Assembly (NCBI GenBank): GCA_964019695.1
Contig: OZ026516.1
Location: 77,455,018 to 77,519,017 of the forward strand
Length of the DNA: 64,000 nucleotides
Direction of reading: 5' to 3'
Source: Loripinus fragilis
Lineage: Eukaryota; Mollusca; Bivalvia; Lucinida; Lucinidae
Positions within the stretch are counted from its first letter, which is position 1. The number at the start of each line of letters is the position of its first letter. The position numbers were made by a program, and so were the translations under genes. Of this stretch, positions 40,201 to 55,200 are shown piece by piece. The notes beneath the pieces are model-generated. The model saw only the letters and a program-made list of their open reading frames with translations. It searched no databases and was not told the DNA's origin.

Positions 40201-43200
40201 TCTTCCATTGGGTACTACAATTTACAAGGAAATGAAGGCTACTGACCTGGATGCCAATGAGAATAAACAACTGGTATTCACAATCGTTAGTGGGAATACA
40301 TATGTAAGTCTGAAATACAGTAAAACCTGTGTAAAATGGTCACTCCAAAATAGACAAAACAAAAGTCTTAACAACAAATGGTAGCTCAATGAAGGTCAAA
40401 AGTATTGCAGGATGCTCACTTTGGAGCATTCTGCAATACTTTTGACCTGTATTAAGGAATAATATGTCTTGAAACCAATTTTTGGTCTTTGACAGTGGCT
40501 GTTTTACACAGTTTTTACTGTAATTTACTTTCTGTGGCTTGCCTGCTTAGTGCAAAAGGTAGCTATTGCAAAAGGGAGAGATATAAAACGAGTCCATAAT
40601 TGTTCCAAAACCTCCTCTACTATGGGCTGGTGCTGAAATTTTGGTACTTACCATATATACACTAAAACCTTTTGAAATACTCTTGCCAAGGTTAGAATAG
40701 AATAGGCTGGAATATTGTCCAGGGGGGGGGGGGGTGTCACATGTTTTACATAGGCATATATAGGTAAATTCTAGTTATTTCAATAACTATTCTAAACAGA
40801 CCTGGGGCCAAAAACATTGAAAAGTATTCAAATACATTACAATTACTTTCATTGATCAATGATTACAATTACATTACAATTACAGGACCTGTAGAAATGT
40901 AATGATTACAATTACAATTACTTTAGAAATGTAATCAAACAATTACTGATTACTTTGAAATTTTCGTATAAAATTATAATGCTATATATAGTATTCACTT
41001 TTAAAGTTATAAAGAGAGTAGGGTCTTTGCAGTTTTATACATATTTAATGCCATGACCTATACTGCTGTTTCTTAAATAAATGAAAAATAATCTGCTATG
41101 AAGTTTTATTCACATTATAAAAGTTTAAAAAAATGCTCAGTTCATACCAATGTGTTTTCAAATTTTTGATTCATCATACATCAGATCTGAATATTTACAT
41201 ACTTTATAGATGATGAGCATGCCACATAGTAATTTTACAGTAAAATGGAAATTGTCTGGTACTTCAATATTTTGCTCCGCCAGCTATTTTTAATTTGTTG
41301 CTACCATTGTAGAAATTTTAGTGATCTGATTATAATAAACACTTGTAACTCATTATAATTTGGCCATTCCACAAAAAATGCAATTTTGTGTCATAAATTT
41401 AATCAAGCTTGTACACATATACAGGTAGCTATTTAGAGGGCCATGTCCTATTTCACATGCCCTGCCATATTCTATAACAAAAGATTTTAACACCTTTGAG
41501 ATGTCTTCTTTTTGTGGTCTGAATTTGAGAATTTACCTGTGAAATCAGCTAAGCATGCCAACAAATGAAATGAGTTATAAAAATGCTGTCAGAGTGAATT
41601 TCAACAGAAAAAATGTACCTTATACCATGTTACAAAATCTACTGAAGCATTTCAAAAATTATTTTAATTGAATGATACCTATTAATCTCAAACATCTGAA
41701 TAAAATTGATGTTGATTCTGATAGTAGCTAAATCTTTAAAGTTTGCTTTTATTAATTTATTGTCCACATCAGGTTATATATATTTATGTATTAATATATC
41801 CACAGTGTACCTTTTCTCAATCATATGAATTAAAATAATACCACAAGTCATCACTAATCAGTTAGTTTCTAGTGGTGAGCAAATTTTCTTTAGTAAATAG
41901 CCAAATGTATTTAAATAGTATTTGAAAGTAATTATAATTACAGCTAAAATATTTTCAGTAATGATTACAATTACATTACATGTATTTGAGCCAAACCATG
42001 ATTACAATTACATTTGATTACTTTGAAAATTGTATTTAATTACAGCTAATTACAATTACTGATTACGATTATCCCAGGTCTGATTCTAAAGGGTATTGAT
42101 TTATATAATATTCATTTGTATTCCACAGGGAACAATATTAAGCATGCATGTTAGTTAAACTCTAAGCAGAGGCCATTATAAGGAAAAAACATGCTCTTTG
42201 ATATCAACTACATAGTTATTGATCTACCGGCTGCTATCAAAGTGCATGTTTTTTCTAAACAAAGACCTCTGGTCGAAATGTTGAGTTAAAAGTAGAATGA
42301 AAGATATCTGATGCACCACATTCTGTCATCTGATATCTCAGAAATTAATTTCAACAATATTCACTCTCCCTGTATTTTGGCCTGTTATGAATTCCAATCT
42401 ATACGGTGTTCAAATGCTCTTTTGTTAGATTGATGTTCCGACGTTTTCTAAAGTAAATAAAATGTGTCCAAAATATGTGTCTCAGTACCCCCAAAAAGTA
42501 GGTCAATCATAATAATCTGGAAAAACAGACCCTTCAGAAATAGAGAGGCTTACAATATTAGAAAAGAGCAGACTGAATCTGTTCATGAGAACAAATGGAA
42601 AGTGCAACAATTTTCACGCCCCCTAGCACTGGCTTAAGCGGTATTCTGCTTTCATCAGAACCCAATATTCCTGAAGGACCAGAATATGAAAAAATTTCAA
42701 CACTATATTGATGCACGGGGAGAAGTTATACCAGCTCCATACAGAAACAAAGACAGTTGTTGCGACTAGGGCTGGCTAATCAAAGCCAAAATGCTAATCA
42801 ATAATAGGTCCTTGCATTTCGATATACAATGTATACCGATTAGTAATCGCTCAAACTTGACAGAGTGTCGGAACGTTTTGACAACTCTTGCATGGTCAAT
42901 GACATTGATTACCCCATCATTTTGCAAAACAACACTTAGTCGCGTGAGTTATATAATGAAAATTGGCACTTTTGCTCAAAATTCTGTTGAAAGAAAATTG
43001 ACTTGCTAATTGGCAAAAACGGCAATTAAAAACTAGCAGTCCTACATTGTTGTTGTCACCTTCATGTTGCTTGACTCCCATACAAAAGGAAGTCGAGTAT
43101 GCATGACACTAACATCTTTGTGTTAAATAAGACCCGCTGTAAACGTCAGTAAATTTTGAATGCTTCTAAACTCGAATTTAACTGCGAAGAAAAAAGCTTA

Positions 43201-46200
43201 CATGCTAGATTACTCATCTAATGAAAAATTGTGATTTGGTATTACTTTAAAACAGAGAAGCGCAAGTATAACTTTTTCTAACAATCAGTTGTTGAGTTAG
43301 CCTGCAGAGATCAAAGTTTTACTACTTCGTTACAGCAATTTATACACATCTACTGTTTACGACAATGCAATTCCGGTATAAACAAAACATCACACAAGGC
43401 AATTACGCTTGGTTTTTAATTGAATACATAAACAGAACATCCATTAAGTGAGCGCAGTGGCTCAGTGGTAGAGTGCTTGACTGGAGACTGAGAGGTAGCG
43501 GGTTCGAGCCTCACTGGCTGCACTGCATTGTGGTCCTTGAGCTAGACACATTGTCCTACCTTAGTACTGGTTCAACCCAGGAAGACCCGTCCCTGTTTAA
43601 CTAAAAGATTGTTGATGGGAGGTAAAGAATCAAATCAAACAAGAACATCCATAAAAAGTAACCGATTTTTAGCTCACCTGAGCCGAAGGCTCTCGGTGAG
43701 CTAATAGGATGGGACTCGAGCCGGCGTCCGTCAGTGTACCTTTGCGTCCGTCCACACTTTCAAACATGAATATCTTTGAGACTTGCTTGCCCATTGTAAT
43801 CAAATTTCATCTGGAGCATCATTGGGGTGGGGGATTGTCTGTATTAGGTTTTGGGCCAGATCGGATCAGAACTCTGGTTTCCATGGCAATAGAGAGCTCC
43901 CATAGGATTATATTGGGAAAAGCCTTGTGACCACTCAAGCTTCTTCATTTTTGCTTTGTTGTTTTTTATTCTTGCAGATAACGAGGACAACTATAAAATC
44001 TCGAATGGGTTCGAAATTCGGCAATATCGGACTAGGGACTGAGGAGTTAGCTGCCCCTGAGTGTTTGAAAAAGACCCCATTGGCATTATAATGGGAGAAA
44101 TGTTGTGACCACTCTAGATCCTAATTTTTGGATTAATCTTCTTCATTCTTTCTTACAAGTATCAAGGACAAACATCACTGACTTTTGAGTAAGCTGCCCT
44201 TGAGCATCTGAAAAATTAACGATAGTCTTGTGACCACTCTAGCACCTTTATTTTTGATTGAATCTTCCTCATTCTTGCAGGTAACAAAGACAACTATAAA
44301 ATCTTGGATGGGTTTGAAATTCTGCCAGATCAGATGTAAGGCTGTGGAGTTAGCTGCCCTTGATTGTCTGGAAATAGCCCCATAGACTTATAATGGAAGA
44401 AATGTTGTGACCACTCTAGTGCTTTCATTTTTGGATAAATCTTCTTCACTCTTACAGGTTACAAGGGTCAGAGGTCCAGATAAGCTTTCATTTCAATTGG
44501 GTATTTACCCCACTAGATTTTTATCAATTGCTTTTTTTTCAAAAACCTGAAGGTACTGTGTGTATCCCTGTGTACGAAACCTTATCTGCTTTAATAGTAC
44601 TGGTACAACCCAGGAAGACAGGAAACTGTCTCAACATGACTGACTGAGATTGAAGGGTTGTTGGTTTGAGATTCACCAGAGGTACTGTGTGTATCCCTGT
44701 GTACGAAACCTTATCTGCTTTAATAGTACTGGTATAACCCAGGAAGACAGGAAACTGTCTCAACATGACTGACTGAGATTGAAGGGTTGTTGGTTTGAGA
44801 TTCACCAGAGGTACTGTGTGTATCCTTGTGTACGAAACCTTATCTGCTTTAATAATACTGGTATAACCCAGGAAGACAGGAAATTGTCTCTATATGGCTC
44901 ACTGAAAAATTGGCTAGGATGTAAGGTCAGGGGTATGAGGTGAGATCTAAAAAGCATTGTTTATTGACACTTTTTCTTTTTTCTAGCAATCGAACATAGC
45001 ATTTGACATCCCACAGAGGCAAACTGGAGATATTGTATTAGCTCAAGATATTGATTATGAGAAAATATATGCCCTTGGAAGTACTTTCGAGCTGGTAGTT
45101 GAAGTGAGGGTAAGTTTTTAAGAACCCTTTATCAGGAGTTTAGTTTATAGTGTGTAACAGTTTTTTTTCTTATTTCTAAACCAAAACATATGATGTGGGT
45201 ACTCAAAAGAACTGTCTTAATGAGATGGTTCTTTTGAGCACCCAAAACATATGTTTAACCGCAGGAATTCCTTTGAATAATGGGTAGTTCTTGTAATGAA
45301 AATGGGTAGTTTTCTGATTTTTTGGATGTTTTCATTCTGCATTGTATGACCAAATTTTACCACTTTATCTTGACATTTTGGTGAAGTAAATGGAACACCT
45401 GTCTCAGCATTTGAGAAAATGGTCTGCTTGAATAATGACCTTGTCATCTTTATGTCAGAAAGGTCTAAGAACACAGAAAAGAACAGGAAAACATAACATC
45501 TGAAAACACAGTAAATAACTGTTAAATGTAAATTAGCAATCATTTTTACTGACCAAATATTGTCTTGTGTTTTTTGTCTCTACGGATCCGCCAGATAACA
45601 GTGTACAATTATTTTGTTTTCCTTCAATGACAATTTGTGTTTTGGGTGTTCTAAAGAACTAACAGGATGAGACGGTTCATTTGAGCTCACAAAACACATT
45701 ATCATTGAACTGGATAAACCACATGGTACCCATATGCTATACAGTAAGGGAAAATGGGAAATATGAGAAGTTATTTTATGCAAACTATATGAATGGTTTA
45801 TTCTGTTCTTCTTGTGACTTGCTTATATTTCATTAATCTACTTTATGAATGTTCACCAATTTAATTATTGCTAAAACCTTAGAAACGCCACCCAGGGTTT
45901 ACCACGACCATAATCACAAGCAGATCTGGGGCCTAATATATAATGCTTTGCAAGTATTCAAAAAAACATTACAGTTACTTTCACTTATTGCTGGTTACAA
46001 TTACATTACAGGACCTGTAGAATGTAATGATTGAACTGTAATGATTACAATTACAATGACTTTCGAAATGTTTAGAATTTGTGGTCACCTGCTTGGAAAG
46101 GGCTGACCTCTTGGCTCTCGTTTGTGGTGTCTACTGTGAGTTTGTCACTTCCCCATTGGTATCCTGGGTCAGGTGTGGTACTTGATTGTATCGATTCCTG

Positions 46201-49200
46201 ATCTTTGCACCCTTACTTACTTTGACAAAATCATCTTACTTGTGTATGTGGTCAGTGTAGCTTTAGCTCTACTAATAAGTAGTAGGCCTGAGTCTGCCCT
46301 GACCACACACACAAGTATGGAAGTAGAGATAAATTAGCCTGACCACACATATCAATGCATGGATGTACACGCTCACCTAAGTAAGAAGTCCTGAAATGTT
46401 GGTGATAATAAAAGTAATTTTCTTTCACATAATTAATTTATTTGAAGGTTGTGAGGTCATGGCAATAAATAATAATCTATTTTTGGCTTTGGCCAACAGC
46501 TATCAATCAAAGGTATATACATTCTAGCATTCTGATTTGTGCATCATTGGCATAGCTCCCATTACTCAGTTACCCATGTGTGTAATAATAATAGTAACAT
46601 TCAAGGGAGGTCACCTTATGTGGTAAAAATGAGTTTCCATGCCATAAAGACTACTCTTAAAGGAAAGAATTTGCTCTCTCTGAGAGCAAATTCTTTCTTT
46701 TAAAAGATGTTCCCATTATGAAAAGGGACGCAATTGAATTGAATCACTTCTTGATACAGTAGTCTCCCTTTGATGTGTGTAACTTTTTCAGCATTCTGGC
46801 TACACCATTTTGCATTGTCTATTTCAGGATAATGCAGACAATATAGCTGATCGTAAAACGTCAACAACGACCGTCACAATGGAAATTACTGACAAGGATG
46901 ACCTATTGCCAACATTTTTTTTCCCAGGATGCTATAATGACCATTCCGTTGACATTCACTGTAACTCTGTAGTTCTCAGGGGTAGAATAGTGTCTGGAGA
47001 AGTGGTGAGTATAACCCTATAGAGTACAGGTCCGGAGGTTATAAAACTTTATTCATGCTCATCTCAACTGAGCATAAACAGCGTATAAAATCAAAAGTGT
47101 AAAAAATAATACTAAAGACTTTTTTCTTGCTATCAAGAGCTAGGATGTTGTATTTATCATGCCAATAAATGTTAAAATGCCAACAATTCAACATTTTGAC
47201 TTGTAAGAGTCTGATGAATTTCATGCTCATCTGAGCATAAAAATGTTTTATAATCTAAAAGCCTTAGTTATAAAACCTTTATACTCAGCTGAGCATGTAA
47301 TTCATCCTGCCTATAATGTAAAAATAACAATGATTGTTGGCATTTCAGGACATATGCTACTAGATATTTTCCACATTGAAATCATTTCAATACTTTTCAC
47401 ACATTTGCATGTATGGGCTCTCCATTTCTGAAATAAAAAAGGTTATGTCACAGAATTCAGATTTTCATAATCTCGTATGAGAATTTTCAGCATTTGACCA
47501 ACTTTCTGAACAGAAACCTGTAAGAATATCACTGCAACTGAGCCAGTGCATGAGATTTCCAACAATGTTGTATGTGCGACCAGCAAAGCCTCAGATCAGC
47601 CTGCGCATACGCGCAGTCTGATCAGAGCCTTTGCTAGTCGCCTGAGTGTTCTTTGATTGTTTAGCTACTAATTATCTTTAAGGAAGGCCAAATTTTAGCA
47701 CATTTGTTTTGAACACTTATCTGCAGGATAAACACAACACCTGTTATAAACATGAGGAAAAGGTTTCAGGATTATTCCTGAATTCAGGATTTTGACGTTG
47801 ATTTTCCATTGAAAGTCAGACTGAAAATGCTGAATTAGGCAGATTATAATAGATTGTCTGATATATTCACAGACAATTTACCATTTAAAGATTGAAATTC
47901 ATATTTTTTAGCTTGCACGGGATGCTGAAAAACATTAGTTATTTTAAAGTCTGTGAAGGGCTTCTCAGAAACATTAAAATAGCTATTTTTTTTTTATCAT
48001 CCAGTGTAGGGAGCGCAGTGACTCAGTGGTAGAGTGCTTGCCTCGAGACCGAGAGGCCGCGGGTTTGAGCCTCACCGGCGTCACTGCATTGTGGTCCTTG
48101 AGCAAGACACATTTATCCTAGCTTAGTACTGGTTCAACCCAGGAAGACCCGTCCCTGTTTAACTGAAAGATTGTTGATGGGACGTAAAGAATCAAATCAA
48201 ACAAACAAACAAATCATCATCCAGTGCAAGCTTAAAAAATGAATTTCAGTCCTTATATTTACATTCTATTTTATCAATCAAAGGACCTCGGACAGTCTCC
48301 TATTCAATCTGCCCAAATTTTGACACCCTGTTGCTAGGATAGTGCATATTTGACAACTATATTTTTGTGCTTGAATAAAACTCTGACATTTAGTGTACCT
48401 AGCAAAATAAAAACATTTTGAAAATAATGCATGATTATGCCAGGACATTAGGGTTTAGGGGGTGGGGGTATTTTTTGTGACCAAATCTTATTTCACAGAA
48501 AATCAAAGTTTCGCCGGGTATTCCCCTAAATACATGGAAATATAATGTTTGGGGCATAAAACTTGCAACTAAAGTGATGCGTTGCATAAAATTCAGGTTG
48601 AGAAGATTTCATATCTTCTTCTAAATAAGTATGCTGTCCATAGCTTTTGACAATTAACTGTAGTGTATGAATGCAGCCAGTTTTACATGTTCACTCAGGT
48701 GTATCATACCTTCATACTGTATTAGTCATAGTCTAGATAAACACAATTTTTTAATTAAGATTATAAATATTTTTTTTAATCATCAGCTTTAACCTATAAT
48801 TTGGTGCTTAAAAGAACCGCCTCATTGCGATGGTTCTTTTGAGTACCCACAACATATGTTTTGGTTGAGAATACACACCCAGGGAGCGGAAGTGACCGGA
48901 CAATTGCGAGTGAACGGCAAAATACGGCACTTGCGACGTTGTACATTGGAGGTTCAGTCACTTGCTCTCAAAAGAAAATACAGGGTGCATAAATAAGTCA
49001 ACACGGCAACCATTTGTGTATCTGTCATAAATTTATTCATATACACGTAAGTACCCAGATAATTATCCTGTAAATAGGTAATATTAAAACTGATATTTGT
49101 CATCGTTCTCTTAAAAATAATGACACCGATCAATCCATTGATGCTTCGTTTCCATGTGATCACTTTATAAAGTTGGAATGAAATATAGCATAACAATAAA

Positions 49201-52200
49201 GTTTGTACGTTCTTCTTATTTATCTACCTTCTACAATTACATATCATGTTTATTCTTGAATAAAAATTGCTGAAAAAGTGTTAACTGGATTAATATGTAA
49301 CGACCTGTCATGCCACCTTTTTACACCATGTGAACGGGCACTTGACAGTAAACTGAACGGGTGCTTGTGATCTTGGCTGTCTGTATTGAACGGGCACTTG
49401 CCATCATTAACACATTTAGTTGAAATGATTTTTGCTATATTTTGGTACCAATTTGTTTTTCCAAAACACAAATAGTTTTGTGGTCACCTGCTGGGAAAGG
49501 GCTGACCTCTTGGCTCTCGTTTGTGGTGTCTTCTGTGAGTTTGTCACTTTCCCATTGGTATCCTGGGTCAGGTGTGGTACTTGATTGTATCGATTCCTGA
49601 TCTTTGCACCATTACTTACTTTTGATATCGTTACTATTCATGCTTTGAAGTATATATAAACAAAAAAAGTGTTTATTCAACATGAATTCATTTAGTACTG
49701 GTTTGTTTTAATAATGCACCCTGATGGGAGACAAATCATTTATTTTGCCTGCCTGGTATTATTGTACAACCGGCAGTGTGTACAGTCCAGCCTTTTGGAG
49801 TTTGTGTTTTTGATTTCCAAACTTTACTATCATCCTTTAAATGAGATGGACATTAAACCTTTTGTTTTACATACTCTGCTTATCATTGTTTCAGCAGGAC
49901 AGTTATCAATTTCTGGAGGATACTTATAGTCTTTAAATGCTGCAAAGGGGGAAAATTGTGATTAGGATAAATAGCCACCCTTCAATGTCCACAGCATTAA
50001 GCCCTGGACATCAAGCAACTAACCAAATAGACATTGTGCATGGCTTGGCTGTTTTTCATCGTAATGTTGCAATTTCATATTTATGCAATGTGCATTTATA
50101 TGGTTTTGTGTAAACATTATGGGACATGATCAGACTGCTACTTTATGGTAATTTGGGAACAGCTTAATCAGGGTTCATAGTGTGAGCTTCCATATGATCA
50201 AGTGCAATTGGATATATTATAAAACAGACAACAGTTTCAGGACAAAATATAAACATGAGCAGGCTTAATAAATTATGAATGAGTTGAAAAGATGTTTTCC
50301 ATAATAATTTAAAATTACTTAATTGCTTTCCTTATATTTTGTTTAAAAAAACGTAAACTTAAAACCCTTATCAGTGTATCAGTGAGACAGTTCTTAATAT
50401 CAACAACATAGTTTTCGATAGAAAAAAAGAACCTTATTTAAATTGATGTCTGCCTCACAGCTGCTGATACACTTTCTAATTCTATATTGCAAACGATATG
50501 GACTTGTAAAAGGCTTCCAAGATAAACGTTATTGACCATAGAACCTGTAATCTCCTCTAGGTTTTTTTGTCACTATGATTTCCTGATACTACAATATATA
50601 TATGGCACAGAATGAGGTATGTTATCCCACAGAGAAAAATCACATTATTATGTAACATCAAACTTATATATGTTACCCAAAATATATTCAATAATATTCT
50701 GGTGCCAATGTTAAGGTACTCGTATGCGTAACTTATTAGTTACATAATTTGTTAAGCTTGTATGTGCCCTTTTTATTGCAGGATGGCTTTTAAAAGCGTT
50801 TTGATCAAGCAGAAGTGTGTTACTTATATTACTTTATGTTATTTACGTTATATTTGTGAACTACACAATATAAATTATTGATATTTATTAAATATCTTTA
50901 TTTGATAAACTTTGATGCATATTTTAGTTCACAATACCATGACCCTTACAGGCCTTTTACTGCAAAATGCAAAACTGCAAACAGTTAGCTTCATTCACAG
51001 GATTATAAGAGTTATAAGCTGCTGAGTATGATGAACCTAAATAGAATGTTTTATAAGGTAAATGCCTTTTCATTGAAATTGTGCACACAATCCTATCTGT
51101 AAGCCTTTAGCCACTTTAAATAATATGAGCATTCTATTGATAAAGAATAGTGTAAGGCGATATTTAACATTTTCTGGTGCATATTACCATTATGTTGTTT
51201 GTTTATTTCATGTCGAGTATATATTACTTACTTTAATACATTCTATTTAATGCCTAGTACTTGCTATAAATTATACATCATGAGGTGTTTAGATTTATTT
51301 AAATCTAATTTTGCACTTAATATATATAGCTACTAGCTTGTACAAAATAGAACTTTATATCTATTTTAAGGTCATTATCAATCCACATTTATCTTTGCAA
51401 AACATAATGTTTTTTAACTTTTTTAAAATAACAACACAATTTTATTGTGTGTTCTAAAGTTATTAGGTTTTAAATTCTTAATAAAGTGGATATGATAGAA
51501 TTCCAGTAACAGCTGAATAAAAGACAATAACCATGTTCTGTCAATTTTAAGGTAACATATATTATGATATAAAACATATGATATGGGTCTATAGTTGTCC
51601 AAAATGTCATAAATAATAAAACTTTAGCCTAAAATGCTAAGATACCTTGAATTAAGATTGCTGTAATATTCATTTGAATTGATTGATTAAGTTAAGGTTT
51701 AATATCCCAGTAAACAAAAAATTTGGTCATATCAGGGCTCCTCACAGAGGAAGAGAGAAGGAACAGAAGAATATGATAGGCTAAATGCCCCAACACAAAA
51801 TAAGTTTGTCTCATGTGAAACAAATCTCATCCTGCCAACATGCCAAATGTAATGGGCCATCTCTCTGAAAGCTGTAACAGAGACAGCACCACTCTTTACT
51901 CATAAAACTGTAAAAATAGGTGTCTTTATTAGATACAATTATACTGCAAGTCATTTGCGTTCAATTAAAAACTACATGTTAGAATAAGAACTAATTTAAT
52001 ATCACTTTAGAATTCCTATATTTTAATGTAACGTAGTAAACTTTGATATTGCAGGGTATCTGCTGAAGAGCTAACATATATTTTTGTGGATTATATAAAG
52101 AGTTTGTTGAAGACCTTAATGGACACAGCCTCGTAGGTCTTTTGGCAGCCATTGGTCAAGTGATAATATCACTGTACTATATATTAATATATTTGAAATT

Positions 52201-55200
52201 AAGCAACGTATCTAACAGTACTATTATAGATGTAGATAGTTTTGCTGCATACTGTTACTTTTGGATGAATTGATTTAAGAGCGTTCAATGCGTTCAAGAG
52301 AGCATGATGATTAATAAAAAAAAATCTGACTTTTATTTGCACAATAGGATTTGAGACTAAAATTGGGTAACAGAGTAAAGATGGATGTAACACAGTAAAC
52401 CGCAAACTGTCAGAAACTAACATGAGCCATTTTGCAACTTATATTCTTATATACAGTTGGTGCAGTTTTAGAAAATCATAGTGTATAAATATCCCCTCAA
52501 TGGCGGAGGGTTACCGTTAGCATGTTTTTATGTTACATATGTTACTATTTGCATTATGGTTTCAAGATAAGCATGCTACTCAGGTATAATATACTGCTGG
52601 TAATTTATCTTTTAAGATGGCTGCTGAATATTTATATATGTGTGTGTGTGTTTTTAAACCTCACGACTTTATGCTAAGCTTTTTAGCAAAAACATGTCTT
52701 TGTTATTATTTAAAATTTATGAAGTTGTAGCTATTTTAAATGCTGAAAACACTCTAAAAGGTAGGGAGCTGGTATTTGAAGTTTTGGTTAGGTTACTTAA
52801 TTGTCTTTGTAGCTGCATCATCAATTAGACACAGTAATCAGTAATAAACATTTCTGGAGATGCAGAGAGGCATGAAATATTCCCAGAAATAGGGTAGTAA
52901 TGCAAAATGTAACATAAGTACATACATAATAATATGTTACAATATTACATCAGACTTGTCAGAGGGTAATTTTTTTAAATGTAAGACATTGGGCTTCATA
53001 GAAATCAGAGTCAACAAAATCCCCATGTGTGTGTGGTAAGGGTTAGGGAAGGGGCTGGATCAGACCCATATCTAACCCATGGCCTATTAGTCTGGATTTC
53101 ATTCAGGATTTGCTTCATATTAATTTTAATGACTGAAATATGGGTCAGCTAATGGCATTTTGGGATGAGATTTAAGTTGCTCTTTAAGGATCAATGTTTG
53201 GTTTTATATGATCAAAAATAGCCTGTAGTGTGGGTGAATATATGAAGGAGTCGATATAGCAGACAACATTTAAGAACATACGTTTCTTGACAGGAAAGCT
53301 GAAATATTGGAACTGGCATGCATAGAATGAGAAAAATTATATGACCCTCAGTATACAAGTGACCGTTCAGTAAAGTCGCAGTTGTCATGTACAATCCGAA
53401 AGCGAATGACAGCAAGTGACTGAACGGTGCCATGCTCCCACGTGTGTCATGTTTTCGCCATTTGCCATGCTCTGGTTTTGTTTTGACAAAAATTATTAGT
53501 GTTTCCTAAGAAAGTACTAATATCAGAAGAGTAAAACTCCTAATGACAGTGAATTTGCGTTTTTATGCACGTTTGTTTCATGTTTGAAAATTCGAAGATC
53601 AATCACCCGTTGTTGATAAACAAGTGATTAGAATTCAAATTCACAGAACATGGACATTGGAATAGGATTTCAATCCAGCCAGAAAGTAACTCACAAATAT
53701 AACTTACCTTCTATACCCAAAACACGCATATGCTTGGATTTTTCATGTAAGAAAAAGAAGTTTGTTTATGGTGTAAATGAATAATCAATACCGCAAGTGA
53801 CCAACCGTCCAATGTACAACATCACAAGTGCCGTTACTTATCGTACACTCGCAATTGTCCGGTCACTTCCGCTCCCTGGGTGTGGAATAAGACAATTAAT
53901 AACTTGGTACACAATCATAACTAAAGCCCTGATACATGCCATTGTAAATGGATATTTACCTACAGGTTTGTACAAAATAGATTCTGGATAAGTTTTTATA
54001 ATAAATTGTTTTTGAGCATTTTGACATCTGCTTCAGTTATGACGGCAGCTATTAGAGCTGAGCAGCATACCATCTTGTTTTGTTCACAATCTCTATTGAA
54101 AGATGAAACTTTGTCTTCTGCTTCAGTTATGACGGCAGCTATTAGAGCTGAGCATAACTGTTTGCATCAGAAGACAAATTAACAACATCTAGTACTACAT
54201 CAATATTTAACCTTTTTTATCAAGATGTTTCATGTAAAAATAGAATTTGCATTGGAATTGCTTATCAAACCCTCTTTATATAATGGAATCTCCATTTTCA
54301 TTTGATGTAATTAACGTGGGATGGTTTGTTGATGGGCTACAGGCTATAATTTCCAAAATATTTGAATTTCTCTGAAGATAATTTTCTCAGCAAACAGTGC
54401 AGACCCTGATGAAATACCACATTATGCGGCATTTCATCTGAGTCTTCACTGTTTGCCCCAGGTTTCCAGTCTAGGAAGAGATAGACAAAAGATGTATATT
54501 GTATATAGATTCTATGGGAATCCATGCTTACATGTAAGCAAAGAAGTTACTCTTACATTCACTGCCATTGGTGTCTTAAGTTGTCTGCTGTCTGTATTTA
54601 GGAGGCCTATAGTAAACCCAGATCAGAGACATAGAGATCTTAGCATGTCGAAGCAGCCTTATCTTGGTCCATTTTTGTACATGAAGTTGTAAAGTGAAAA
54701 TTATTTCAGAGAACATAACCATCTACATTTTCAATTCGTTGAATCTCGAATGAAAGCGAAAACACCAGCCTTATGAAGGAAACAGTTCAAGGTTATATAA
54801 AGTTCTTATTTTTCTTTTTTTAGCTTCCTGGTCCAATTCCTCTGTTTGGTATGTTAGGTGGTACACAGACATCAGACCCTTACCCAATCCAAGCTGTTGA
54901 TATGGATAGGCTGAATGCACCAATGGTTTTCTCCATTGTAGCCTGTAAGTATTCTAAACTACTTGAACCATTGTTGAACTGATTTTTCCTTTAAATCACC
55001 ACTACAACACACAACATAGGCAATGACTTTTCAGTGCCATCAGAAAAACAGTCTACTCTCGATACCTTGAATTTCAAGAGACGGAGCAAAATATACTGCT
55101 CAACAAAAGTTTAGCATGGATAAATAAAAATTAATTTCTATTTGAGCAAACGCTTTAAAGATATAAAATATCTGCTCAAATGATGGTTTGATATGTGATA

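Larger units (their letters stand above)
48874..53884. mobile_element. 5.0-kb TIR element with 5-bp TSD
   Basis: Left end CACACCCAGGGAGCGGAAGT and right end ACTTCCGCTCCCTGGGTGTG are perfect inverted repeats. Imperfect matching extends to about 94 bp. GAATA flanks both sides (48869-48873, 53885-53889). Subterminal copies of GAACGG-spacer-CACTTG motifs occur near both ends (49331-49400, 53360-53430). The interior is AT-rich with no recognisable transposase; repeat D is nested at 49478. CAC ends with a 5-bp duplication are shared with Transib/RAG-type elements, but the rest of the end does not prove that. Confidence 0.85.

Noticed and set aside
42766..43045. Possible TIR element (AGGGCTGGCTAATCAAAGCC and GGCAATTAAAAACTAGCAG)
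   Set aside because: The ends match poorly and no target duplication was found.
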